A stretch of DNA of 64,000 bases, from the NCBI GenBank assembly GCA_002015125.1, contig MUYB01000012.1:111080-175079 (forward strand), given 5' to 3'. Shown piece after piece: positions 42,645 to 51,037 of this stretch. The DNA is from [Haemophilus] felis (GTDB taxonomy: Bacteria > Pseudomonadota > Gammaproteobacteria > Enterobacterales > Pasteurellaceae). The notes under the pieces are model-generated. The model saw only the letters and a list, made by a program, of their open reading frames with translations. It did no database searches and was not told where the DNA came from. Made by a program: the position numbers and the translations under genes. Numbering within the stretch: position 1 is the stretch's first letter; the number at the start of each line of letters is the position of its first letter.

Positions 42645-43311
42645 ATTGCCAATCCGCCTTCAACGCCGCCATCGGCAACGCAACAGAAACTAGCATACCG
42701 CTGTAATAATCGTCCACCACAGGGCAGAACAACGGTGGCTGCTGCAAGCCTGAAATTTTTTGCATTTCAGGCAAGTGCTTATGGGTTAACCCCAAACCAT
42801 ACAGCCGAGGGGCACGGTAACTCTCGGGGCAGTTTTCCTGTTCATATTCCGCAATCATCGCCTTACCGCCGCCCGAATAGCCTGTCAATGACTGGCAAAC
42901 AAGCGGATAGTTTGCCGGCAAAATATCCCCTTGAATTAACGGTGTCACCAACGCCAAAAAGCCCGTTGCGTGACAGCCTGGTACCGCCACCCGATTCGCT
43001 GCCGCCACCTGCGACAGTCCCACTAATTCAGGAAAACCATACACCCAGTTTGGCTGCGTACGGTGTGCCGTGGACGTATCACAAATTTTGACCGAAGGGG
43101 GAGCGTGCTGCACAATCTCCTTCGCCGCTGCATCGGGCAGGCAAAGAAAGGTTAAATCCGCCTCCGCCATTTTCGCCAAACGCGCAGCCAAGTCTTTACG
43201 TTGTGCCTCAGGCAGGGTCAGCAACTGAATATCCGCCTCATCACTCAAACGTTGATGAATGCGTAACCCCGTTGTCCCCACAGCCCCATCCACAAAAATT
43301 TTATATGCCAT
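42640..43311 (-). pseudogene. argC: argC 5' fragment (type 2 N-acetyl-gamma-glutamyl-phosphate reductase)
   Basis: Encodes the N-terminal NAD(P)-binding start YKIFVDGAVGTTGLRI and the active-site Cys in VAVPGCHATGF. It continues through the conserved TGYSGGGKAMI and DDYYSGMLVSV segments up to the prophage junction. Without the C-terminal 90 residues (7882-8153) the enzyme should be inactive. A few prophage bases extend the frame to a stop at 42634. Confidence 0.93.
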
Positions 43312-43382
43312 ACACTTTCCTTAAATTTATTAGAGAAAGTTGGAGTGTAGGCACAAAAAAGAATAACTTCAAGTAAAAATTA

Positions 43383-43418
43383 AATAAACATACACATTTT
43401 TTGCATTTTTATTCATTT
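43383..43418 (-). promoter_or_regulatory. Probable ArgR boxes upstream of argC
   Basis: TTGCATTTTTATTCATTT (43401-43418) fits the ARG box consensus TNTGAATWWWWATTCANW well. A weaker half-site pair, AAATAAACATACACAT, lies just to its left at ARG-box spacing. ArgR with arginine would repress argCJBD here. The 323-bp gap 43312-43634 holds these sites and the mukF promoter; nothing else is evident. Confidence 0.6.
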
Positions 43419-43634
43419 ATGACAACAATGCCATTTTTCTTTGCCTTGCCGTTCCTTTAAAAAAGACAGAGGAGAATTACATAAAAAATCGGAAAAAATG
43501 CAAAAGAAAAATGTGATCTTCTTTGCAATACGCCAAAATTTCCTGCTGGAAGTAGGCGACAAATTGCACTGCTAATGCTACAATTTGGGAAATTTTTTGT
43601 GTCATTTTATGCTTAACGCTGTTGAGATTTGCTA

Positions 43635-44960
43635 ATGCTTGAAACATCACAAACCATTCCTGAACTCGTTTCTTGGGCAAGAGATCGAGAATTTTCCTTA
43701 AACCTTTCCACGGAACGCTTGGCGTTTTTGCTTGCCGTCGCTATTTACAACAACGAACGCTTAGATGGCGAAATGTTGGAAGCGGATCTGGTAGATATTT
43801 TCCGTCACGTTTCTGAGGCGTTTTTTCAATCTACTGAGAACGTGGCAATACGTGCTAACAACGCAATTAATGAGCTTGTAAAGCAGCGTTTCTTAAACCG
43901 CTTTAGCAGTGAATTTACCGAAGGGCTTTCCATTTATCGCTTAACGCCATTAGGCGTTGGTATTTCTGATTATTATATTCGCCAGCGTGAATTTTCGGCG
44001 TTGCGTTTGTCTGTGCAGCTTTCTATTGTGGCGGATGAAATTGATCGTGCCGCGGCAGCAGCAGAGGAGGGGGGCGATGAGCATCATTGGCGTAGAAATG
44101 TTTTTGCTCCGCTGAAATATTCCGTGGCGGAAATTTTTGACAGCATTGATTTGTCGCAGCGAGTGATGGACGAAAATCAGCAGCAAATTAAAGAAGAAAT
44201 TGCAGAATTATTGAGCAAAGATTGGCAAGCAGCAATTGCCAGTTGTGAGCAATTATTAGATGCCACTTCAGGCAATTTACGTGAGTTGCAAGACACGCTA
44301 AACGCCGCTGGCGATAAGTTACAAGCACAGCTATTGCGGATTCAGGATTGCGTCATCGGACAGCCAAATTTAGCCTTTGTAGAGCAGTTAATTACGGATT
44401 TACAAGGAAAATTAGACCGCATCATCAGCTGGGGGCAACAAGCCATTGATTTGTGGATTGGCTATGACCGCCACGTGCATAAATTTATTCGTACCGCCAT
44501 TGATATGGACAAAAATCGTGTCTTTTCTCAACGTTTACGCCATTCCATTCATCATTATTTTGATCATCCGTGGTTCTTATGGACAGCACAGGCGGAGCGT
44601 TTAGTTGATTTGCGAGACGACGAACTCACTCTGCGTGAAGATGATGCCTTAGGTGAATTGCCTGAAGCGTTGCAATATGAATCTTTAGCTGATTTGCACG
44701 AACAAATTGTGGAGCAAATGCAAACCTTGCTTATCGCCTACCGTGAACAGAATCAGCCTATTGATTTGAGTTTGGTGTTAAAAATGCAGCTGGAAAATTA
44801 TCCTCTTTCAAAACACTTTGACGTCGCCCGCATTATTGTGGATCAAGCCGTTCGGCTTGGTCTTGCCAAAGACGATTTAAGTGGAATTTATCCAAATTGG
44901 CAGGCGATTAACCAATATGGTGCGGAAGTACAAGCACATCGAATTGATGAATATAAGTAG
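43635..44960 (+). CDS. mukF: Chromosome condensin kleisin MukF
   Basis: MukF is the kleisin bridging MukB heads and binding MukE. The protein (about 441 residues, from the ATG at 43635; a TTG six bases up is in frame) starts [23 protein letters not shown]. The middle helical region is [19 protein letters not shown], and the C-terminal winged helix binds the MukB cap. It is intact. It is followed after 36 bp by a restriction endonuclease gene instead of mukE, which is not the usual operon order. Confidence 0.95.
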   Translation: MLETSQTIPELVSWARDREFSLNLSTERLAFLLAVAIYNNERLDGEMLEADLVDIFRHVSEAFFQSTENVAIRANNAINELVKQRFLNRFSSEFTEGLSIYRLTPLGVGISDYYIRQREFSALRLSVQLSIVADEIDRAAAAAEEGGDEHHWRRNVFAPLKYSVAEIFDSIDLSQRVMDENQQQIKEEIAELLSKDWQAAIASCEQLLDATSGNLRELQDTLNAAGDKLQAQLLRIQDCVIGQPNLAFVEQLITDLQGKLDRIISWGQQAIDLWIGYDRHVHKFIRTAIDMDKNRVFSQRLRHSIHHYFDHPWFLWTAQAERLVDLRDDELTLREDDALGELPEALQYESLADLHEQIVEQMQTLLIAYREQNQPIDLSLVLKMQLENYPLSKHFDVARIIVDQAVRLGLAKDDLSGIYPNWQAINQYGAEVQAHRIDEYK

Positions 44961-44996
44961 TTTGGTTTATGGTGAATTAAGTAAGGAGAAGTGCGG

Positions 44997-45893
44997 ATGA
45001 AAAACAATGAAATTGAAGTATTATTTAAGCTACCTGAAGCAGAAGAAAAGCAGTTTACGGATTTTATTAAAACGCAACGAGAACAGCTTATTTCTTCTCC
45101 TAAAGCCAATGCCCAAAGTGCAACAAAGCAAAATGCACCATTGATGAAAAAATTACTCGATCAAAATCAAATTTCAGAAGCTATTATGCATTTGAGAGAA
45201 GCAAGTTATGAACAATATCTTCGAGAGGAAAGTTTATTTAATAGCATTATTTTAAAAGAACTGAGTACAAAATTTAAAACACCGCATTCAATTATTGAAA
45301 AATTAAGTCAAAATTTCTTTGATTTAAAAATTGATACCCCACATATTTTTGAAAAACAATTAATTGAAACCTTTGGTAATTATGCTGGTGCTATCACACC
45401 TTATATTTATCAGCTGTGTTTAAGTAATACGCAATCTCGTCGTTCTCGGGCGGGAAAAACCTTTGAGGGAATTATTTATTTTCTTTATGAGCATTTTGGA
45501 TTCACCTTTAATTCGCAAGCTCAAATTGGACGTCGAGTATTTTCTGAATTGGGATTGGGAAAAATTGTCGATTCTGTTTTACCGAGTGTTGAAGCATTTA
45601 AACAACGGAGAGATAAAACTGTTGTTGGCTCAATGAAAACGACTTTACGTGAGCGTTGGCAAGAAGTTGTTGAAGAAGTAAGTCGCTCCAATGTACCAAG
45701 TATTTATTTGCTGACCGTTGATGATGATATTTCAGAAAATAAAGCTATTCAGATGGGAACGCACAATATTGTGTTAGTTGTTTTAAAATCAGTGAAAAAT
45801 CAGCCTCATTTACAAAACAAACGAAGTATTATTGATTTTGAATCTTATTTTTTAGAAGAAGTTCCTAATGTCATGAAATATTGGAGTAAATAA
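44997..45893 (+). CDS. Type II restriction endonuclease, EcoRII catalytic-domain-like
   Basis: This 298-residue protein has, at about residues 148-221, the sequence SRRSRAGKTFEG...FGFTFNSQ, then VDSVLPSVEAF and MKTTLRERWQEV. This is the arrangement of EcoRII-C type nucleases, with conserved Arg/Glu/Lys. EcoRII relatives cut CCNGG-like sites; the exact site here is unknown. ATG at 44997 with AAGGAG upstream. It overlaps the methyltransferase start by one base (TAATG). It lies between mukF and mukE and is visibly AT-rich. Confidence 0.8.
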   Translation: MKNNEIEVLFKLPEAEEKQFTDFIKTQREQLISSPKANAQSATKQNAPLMKKLLDQNQISEAIMHLREASYEQYLREESLFNSIILKELSTKFKTPHSIIEKLSQNFFDLKIDTPHIFEKQLIETFGNYAGAITPYIYQLCLSNTQSRRSRAGKTFEGIIYFLYEHFGFTFNSQAQIGRRVFSELGLGKIVDSVLPSVEAFKQRRDKTVVGSMKTTLRERWQEVVEEVSRSNVPSIYLLTVDDDISENKAIQMGTHNIVLVVLKSVKNQPHLQNKRSIIDFESYFLEEVPNVMKYWSK

Positions 45894-46888
45894 TGATAAA
45901 AATTATTGATTTATTTGCTGGAATCGGTGGTATTCGATTGGGGTTTGAACAAGCTTTTCAGCAGGTTGAATGTGTGTTTACTTCGGAAATTGATCAACAC
46001 GCTGTTTACACGTATCAAGCAAACTTTCCTAATGAAGATATTCGTGGTGATATTACCCAAATTGATGAAGATGATATTCCAGAACACGATATTTTATTAG
46101 CTGGATTTCCTTGTCAGCCTTTCTCTCAAGCAGGATTAAAAAAAGGATTTACAGATACAAGAGGAACGTTATTTTTTGAAATTGAACGTATTTTGTTAGC
46201 TAAAAAACCACGAGCATTTTTACTTGAAAATGTAAAGCAGTTGAAAGGGCATAATAAAGGTGAGACTTTATCTGTTATTTTAACACATTTATCCTCTGCT
46301 GGTTATAAAGTTTATTATGATGTGTTAAGGGCTAGAGATTTTGGTGTGCCACAAAATAGAGAACGTATTTATATTGTTGGATTTTTAGATCATAAAATTA
46401 ACTTTGAATTTCCTCAGCCATCAAAAGTGGGTACGCAAGTAGGAGATATTCTTGAGAAAAATGTTGATCCCAAATATACAATTTCTGATCGTCTTTGGGC
46501 AGGACATCAGAGAAGAAAGGAAACAAATAAATTAAATGGAAAAGGATTTGGTTATGGGCTTTTTAATGAAAAATCCCCATATACTAATACAATTTCAGCA
46601 AGATATTATAAAGATGGCAGTGAAATATTGATTGAACAAAAAGGGAAAAATCCTCGTAAATTAACACCGAAAGAGGCGGCTAGATTACAAGGTTTCCCTG
46701 AAAATTTTCGTATTCCAGTGTCTGATGCACAAGCTTATAAACAGTTTGGGAACAGTGTTTGTGTGCCTGTTATTCGAGCAATTGCAAGACAAATGAAATT
46801 AGCAATGCAAGAAAAAAAGGAGGTAAAAAAGGTTAAGTATCATTTCACTAAACCGTTAAAACCTGTTCAATTGGCTATGAATTTTTAA
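45893..46888 (+). CDS. DNA (cytosine-5) methyltransferase of a Type II system
   Basis: This 331-residue C5 methyltransferase shows motif I DLFAGIGGIRLGF, motif IV GFPCQPFSQAG (catalytic Cys), motif VI LLENV, motif VIII QNRERIYIVGF, and motifs IX-X RLQGFPENF and QFGNSVCVPV. The recognition region includes GFGYGLFNEKSPYTNTISARYYKDG, close to Dcm/CCNGG-type enzymes. It would protect against the preceding endonuclease. The gene is AT-rich, same strand as mukF/mukE, 40 bp before mukE. Confidence 0.93.
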   Translation: MIKIIDLFAGIGGIRLGFEQAFQQVECVFTSEIDQHAVYTYQANFPNEDIRGDITQIDEDDIPEHDILLAGFPCQPFSQAGLKKGFTDTRGTLFFEIERILLAKKPRAFLLENVKQLKGHNKGETLSVILTHLSSAGYKVYYDVLRARDFGVPQNRERIYIVGFLDHKINFEFPQPSKVGTQVGDILEKNVDPKYTISDRLWAGHQRRKETNKLNGKGFGYGLFNEKSPYTNTISARYYKDGSEILIEQKGKNPRKLTPKEAARLQGFPENFRIPVSDAQAYKQFGNSVCVPVIRAIARQMKLAMQEKKEVKKVKYHFTKPLKPVQLAMNF

Positions 46889-46928
46889 AATGATTAACAA
46901 CCTATCAATAAGTTAAAAGAAAAAAACA

Positions 46929-47660
46929 ATGACAGACAATCTTCAAGATCTTATTTCAACTAAATTAGCAGCAGCGATTGCTAATCCTTTATTTCCTGCG
47001 GTGGATAGTTTACTACGAGCTGGGCGACATATCAGTATTGATCAATTAGATAATCACGCTTTTTTAATGGATTTTCAGGGCGAGCTGGAGAGTTTTTATT
47101 GCCGCTATCATGTGGAATTAATCCGTGCACCTGAAGGTTTTTTCTATTTACGTCCGAAGGCAACCACATTAATTGCTCGTTCAGTGTTAACCGAATTAGA
47201 GATGTTAGTGGGCAAAGTGCTTTGTTATCTGTATTTAAGCCCAGAACGTTTGGCACAGCAGGGGATTTTTTCCACCCAAGAAGTTTATGATGAATTGCTG
47301 AATTTAGCGGACGAAGGAAAATTACTCAAAGCGGTTAATCAGCGTTCTTCAGGCTCAGATTTAGATAAACAAAAACTCGCAGAAAAAGTACGAGCGGCTT
47401 TAGCACGTTTACGCCGTTTAGGAATGATACATACCGTGGGTGAACAACATAGTGGAAAATTTACCATTTCCGAAGCTGTTTTCCGTTTTGGTGCAGAAGT
47501 TCGTTCAGGCGATGATCCTCGTGAAGCACAATTACGTTTAATTCGAGACGGTGAAGCAGCGACGCCAGAATCCCTAGCTTTAGAAAAACAGGCGAAAGGG
47601 GAGAGCGATGTGGAAAACACTGAAGAAATTGAAGATGAATTAGATGAGGAACAAGCATAA
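46929..47660 (+). CDS. mukE: Chromosome condensin subunit MukE
   Basis: MukE binds MukF and regulates the MukB ATPase and DNA loading. The 243-residue protein ([21 protein letters not shown]...[17 protein letters not shown]) keeps both winged-helix domains and an acidic C-terminus ([12 protein letters not shown]). It is separated from mukF by a restriction-modification pair and from mukB by a Type IIB system. Its last codons and the following mukB start are repeated at 50969-51037. Confidence 0.95.
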   Translation: MTDNLQDLISTKLAAAIANPLFPAVDSLLRAGRHISIDQLDNHAFLMDFQGELESFYCRYHVELIRAPEGFFYLRPKATTLIARSVLTELEMLVGKVLCYLYLSPERLAQQGIFSTQEVYDELLNLADEGKLLKAVNQRSSGSDLDKQKLAEKVRAALARLRRLGMIHTVGEQHSGKFTISEAVFRFGAEVRSGDDPREAQLRLIRDGEAATPESLALEKQAKGESDVENTEEIEDELDEEQA

Positions 47661-47697
47661 TGTCTGAATTAGCCCTTGAAAATGTTGAATAAGAGTA
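47632..47697 (+). repeat. Duplicated mukE-end/mukB-start segment, copy 1
   Basis: The 36 bp 47632-47667 are identical to 50969-51004. Similarity continues after a 3-bp difference to about 47697. Copy 1 is the true mukE end followed by a dead mukB start. Confidence 0.92.
47660..47692 (+). pseudogene. Remnant of the mukB start
   Basis: The ATG overlapping the mukE stop opens a 10-codon frame, [10 protein letters not shown], then TAA. The real mukB starts [14 protein letters not shown]. This marks where mukB once began before the Type IIB system was placed between mukE and mukB. The gap to 47770 holds no other gene. Confidence 0.8.
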
Positions 47698-47769
47698 AAG
47701 GCTAAACTAAGTAGAGTATAAATAATAAAAAATTAACCAGACATTCTAGTTATTGGACGTGTGAAAAAA

Positions 47770-49821
47770 ATGGCAAAACAAAGTATTGAACCGAATATTG
47801 CAGATTTAGCCAACGGTTGGCTAAAACAGTATCAGCTTGACTACAAATTAGAACAAGAGCCTTTAAATGATGAAATCGATAAAGCACTGAAAGACTATTT
47901 CTCAAAAAATGGCGGAACAGGGGCAAATCGTCCAGATGCTAAATTGCTGTTATCCACGCAATACGGTGAAATCTTTCCTGTGTTGATTGAATATAAAGGC
48001 TATGCAGACAAACTAGTTAAGCTCGATGCGGATGGCAATGTGGATAATCGCACCGCAAAAAACGAACCAAATTTTAAGCACATCAACAGCTATGCAGTAA
48101 ATGGTGCGGTGCACTATGCCAATGCCTTGTTACACCATACGAGCTATACGGATATTATCGCCATTGGTATGACGGGTGAAAAAGATGAACAAGGTAAAAT
48201 CCGTCATCAAATTGGGGTGTATTATGTCTCTAAAAAGAATTTAGGGGTTGGGCAAAACGTCGGCGAATTTTCAGATTTTTCATTCCTTGCCAAAGAAAAT
48301 GCGGATGCTTTTATTGAGCAGGTCAAAAATCTATCACTTTCACAAGCAGAATTAGACAAACTGAAAGAAAAACGTGAAAGAGAGATCGATACCAGCCTAG
48401 TGAAATTGAATAATGATATTTATCAAAATGAAAAAGGCTTAGGTGAAAATGATCGTGTTTATCTCGTTGCAGCTTCTATTATTGCCACCTTAGGCGTTGC
48501 AGGAAAGGTAAAACCGTTAGAAAAAGAAGATCTGAAATCTTCGCAAGAAGAGGGAAATCGTGATGGTGATATTATCATCCGTAAAATCAATGCGTTCTTT
48601 AACGAGAAAAAATTACCGCAAGACAAAAAAGACCTGATTATTCGAACCCTTTCTAATACGCTTTTAACGGAAAATATCAATAAGCCACATAATGGCGAAA
48701 GTCAGCTGAAACGTGTATTTACTAAAATTGTTGATGACTTAGGCATTTACTACAAAATTGGCTTAACCACAGATTTTACAGGCAAGCTATTTAATGAAAT
48801 GTATTCTTGGTTAGGTTTTACCCAAGATAAATTAAATGATGTGGTTCTCACACCGTCTTATGTGGCGACGTTACTGGTGAAATTAGCACGAGTAAATAAA
48901 GACAGCTATGTATGGGATTTTGCCACAGGCTCGGCTGGTTTGCTCGTGGCGGCGATGAATGAGATGCTTAAAGATGCCAAAGAAAATATCACATCGCCAG
49001 AACAATTACATTTAAAAGAAGCCCACATCAAAGCCAAACAATTATTAGGTTTAGAGTTGCTTTCAAGCGTCTATATGCTGGCTATTTTAAATATGATTAT
49101 GATGGGCGATGGTAGCTCAAACATCATCAACAAAAACTCACTCACTGATTTTGACGGTAATTATGGCTTTGGGAATATTGAAGAAAAATTCCCAGCCGAT
49201 GCTTTTGTCCTTAACCCACCTTATTCTGCAACAGGTAATGGAATGAACTTTGTGGAGACGGCACTGAATATGATGCACAAAGGTTATGCGGCAATTATTA
49301 TTCAAAATTCGGCAGGCAGCGGCAGAGCAAAAGAGATTAACTGTCGTATTTTGAAAAAGCATACGCTGTTAGCCAGCATTAAAATGCCTGTGGATCTCTT
49401 TATCGGCAAATCTAGCGTACAAACGAATATTTATGTGTTTAAAGTCAATGAAAAACATCATAAAGATGAAATGGTGAAATTTATTGATTTTAGTAATGAT
49501 GGCTACACGCGAACCAACCGCAAAAAGGCAAGCAACAACCTAAAAGACACCGATCACGCCCGTGAACGTTATGAAGAAGTGGTGAACTTAGTCCGTTTTG
49601 GCAGAAGTAAACTGAATATCTTTACGGATAAAGAGTATTACGAAAATACTATCGATCCTAACAATGGTGCCGATTGGAATCAATCCGCCCCGATTGATAC
49701 CAAGCCAACCCTTGAGGATTTCAAAAAAACCGTGGCAGATTATTTGGCGTGGGAAGTGTCTAATTTATTGAAAAAGCAAGATACGCAAGATGAAACCTTG
49801 GGAAAGTCGAAACCCACTTAA
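47770..49821 (+). CDS. BcgI-like Type IIB restriction-modification protein (nuclease plus adenine methyltransferase)
   Basis: The protein is about 683 residues (ATG at 47770; an in-frame GTG lies at 47761). The N-terminal part has a PD-(D/E)xK nuclease pattern, RPDAKLLL then VLIEYKG. A gamma-class N6-adenine methyltransferase follows, with motif I WDFATGSAGLL (about residue 385) and motif IV LNPPYSA (about 484). BcgI-type enzymes need a separate specificity subunit and cut on both sides of a bipartite site. The next gene is that subunit. The end (ETLGKSKPT) may be a frameshift product. Confidence 0.85.
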   Translation: MAKQSIEPNIADLANGWLKQYQLDYKLEQEPLNDEIDKALKDYFSKNGGTGANRPDAKLLLSTQYGEIFPVLIEYKGYADKLVKLDADGNVDNRTAKNEPNFKHINSYAVNGAVHYANALLHHTSYTDIIAIGMTGEKDEQGKIRHQIGVYYVSKKNLGVGQNVGEFSDFSFLAKENADAFIEQVKNLSLSQAELDKLKEKREREIDTSLVKLNNDIYQNEKGLGENDRVYLVAASIIATLGVAGKVKPLEKEDLKSSQEEGNRDGDIIIRKINAFFNEKKLPQDKKDLIIRTLSNTLLTENINKPHNGESQLKRVFTKIVDDLGIYYKIGLTTDFTGKLFNEMYSWLGFTQDKLNDVVLTPSYVATLLVKLARVNKDSYVWDFATGSAGLLVAAMNEMLKDAKENITSPEQLHLKEAHIKAKQLLGLELLSSVYMLAILNMIMMGDGSSNIINKNSLTDFDGNYGFGNIEEKFPADAFVLNPPYSATGNGMNFVETALNMMHKGYAAIIIQNSAGSGRAKEINCRILKKHTLLASIKMPVDLFIGKSSVQTNIYVFKVNEKHHKDEMVKFIDFSNDGYTRTNRKKASNNLKDTDHARERYEEVVNLVRFGRSKLNIFTDKEYYENTIDPNNGADWNQSAPIDTKPTLEDFKKTVADYLAWEVSNLLKKQDTQDETLGKSKPT

Positions 49822-49859
49822 CAGCACAGTTAGAACAGGTTGAGTGGGGTGAATTTAGA

Positions 49860-50936
49860 TTGGGTGATCTGTTTGAAATAGAAGGAACAAAGTCTCTAGA
49901 TAGTAATGCAATTGATTTTGTTGAAAAAGGTATTAATTTTGTTGGAAGAACATTTGAAAATAACGGTATACAAGGTTTTATTAAAAAAAGAGATTTTGAA
50001 CCTAATAGTCCGTTTACCATTACAGCAACTGTAATCGGTAATTACAAATATGTAAAATATCAAAAAGAAGAATATTACTGTTCACAAAATATAAATAAAC
50101 TTACTCCTAAAAAAATCATTAATAAATGGAATGAAAGAGTTGCATATTTTTTTGTATCAAATATTCAAAAATTTGTCTCTCTTTATGATGGTCAGCAGGG
50201 TGGGTATAAACTTAACGATATAAAGAAACATAAAATTAATCTACCAACCCAAAAAGGCAAAATCGATTTTGATTTTATGGAAAATTTTATCTCGCAGCTC
50301 GAGGCGTATTTATTGGTTACTGGCTTAAAAGATTATACACTAAATCCTGAAGAAAATCAAGCGGTTATGGATTTTAAGGCGGGAAAAATTCAGTGGGGAG
50401 CAATTAAAATTATCGATTTATTTAGTGTAAAAAATACGAGAAATATTCTATCAAGAGATATAGTAGAAAATAGCGGAGAAATTCCATATCTTTCAGCAAG
50501 CCGTGAAAATAATGGCGTTAGTTCTTACATTAGTTATGATGAAAGTTATTTAGATGAAGGGAATTGTATTTTTATTGGTGGTAAAACCTTTGTAGTTACT
50601 TATCAAGAGAAAGATTTCTACTCTAATGATAGCCATAATTTGTCTCTTTATTTAAAAGAAACACAGAATAGAAATAGATATAATCAATTATTTTTAGCGT
50701 CCTGTATTTACAAAGGTTTGGATTATAAATATTCGTGGGGAGATAGTATCAGCAATAAGAAAATTCAAGTTGATGTTATTAAAGTACCGATGAAAAATAA
50801 TAAACCCGACTACGATTATATGGCGATTTTAATTTCCGCCATTCAAAAATTAGTAATAAAAGATGTCGTGTTGTACGCCGACAGAAAAATAGCCGCAACG
50901 AAACAGATTATTGAGAGCAATAACCCCAAGAGATAA
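49860..50936 (+). CDS. Specificity subunit of the Type IIB system
   Basis: This 358-residue S protein has two half-site recognition domains (GDLFEIEGTKSLDS... and IKIIDLFSVKNTRNIL...), each ended by a helical segment (GKIDFDFMENFISQLEAYL; NKPDYDYMAILISAIQKL). The listed start is TTG 49860, but the conserved beginning of such proteins (QVEWGEFRLGDLFE) lies upstream in the same frame, open from 49794. The true start or a link to the preceding protein is unresolved. Very AT-rich. Confidence 0.8.
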   Translation: MGDLFEIEGTKSLDSNAIDFVEKGINFVGRTFENNGIQGFIKKRDFEPNSPFTITATVIGNYKYVKYQKEEYYCSQNINKLTPKKIINKWNERVAYFFVSNIQKFVSLYDGQQGGYKLNDIKKHKINLPTQKGKIDFDFMENFISQLEAYLLVTGLKDYTLNPEENQAVMDFKAGKIQWGAIKIIDLFSVKNTRNILSRDIVENSGEIPYLSASRENNGVSSYISYDESYLDEGNCIFIGGKTFVVTYQEKDFYSNDSHNLSLYLKETQNRNRYNQLFLASCIYKGLDYKYSWGDSISNKKIQVDVIKVPMKNNKPDYDYMAILISAIQKLVIKDVVLYADRKIAATKQIIESNNPKR

Positions 50937-50941
50937 ACACA

Positions 50942-50968
50942 ATGACAAACACTCTTTCAACCAAATTA
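50942..50968 (+). pseudogene. mukE-start-like remnant
   Basis: ATGACAAACACTCTTTCAAC and the following CAAATTA resemble the mukE start (ATGACAGACAATCTT...TCAACTAAATTA) with an internal deletion of about 12 bp. It then joins, out of frame, to the mukE end repeated at 50969. It appears to be scar DNA from how the Type IIB genes arrived. Confidence 0.55.
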
Positions 50969-51037
50969 AAGATGAATTAGATGAGGAACAAGCATAATGT
51001 CTGATGAATTAGCCCTTGAAAATATTGAACAAGAACA
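50969..51037 (+). repeat. Duplicated mukE-end/mukB-start segment, copy 2
   Basis: Identical to copy 1 over 36 bp, then similar into the working mukB start. It includes the mukE tail (DELDEEQA) not attached to a mukE gene. Confidence 0.9.
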
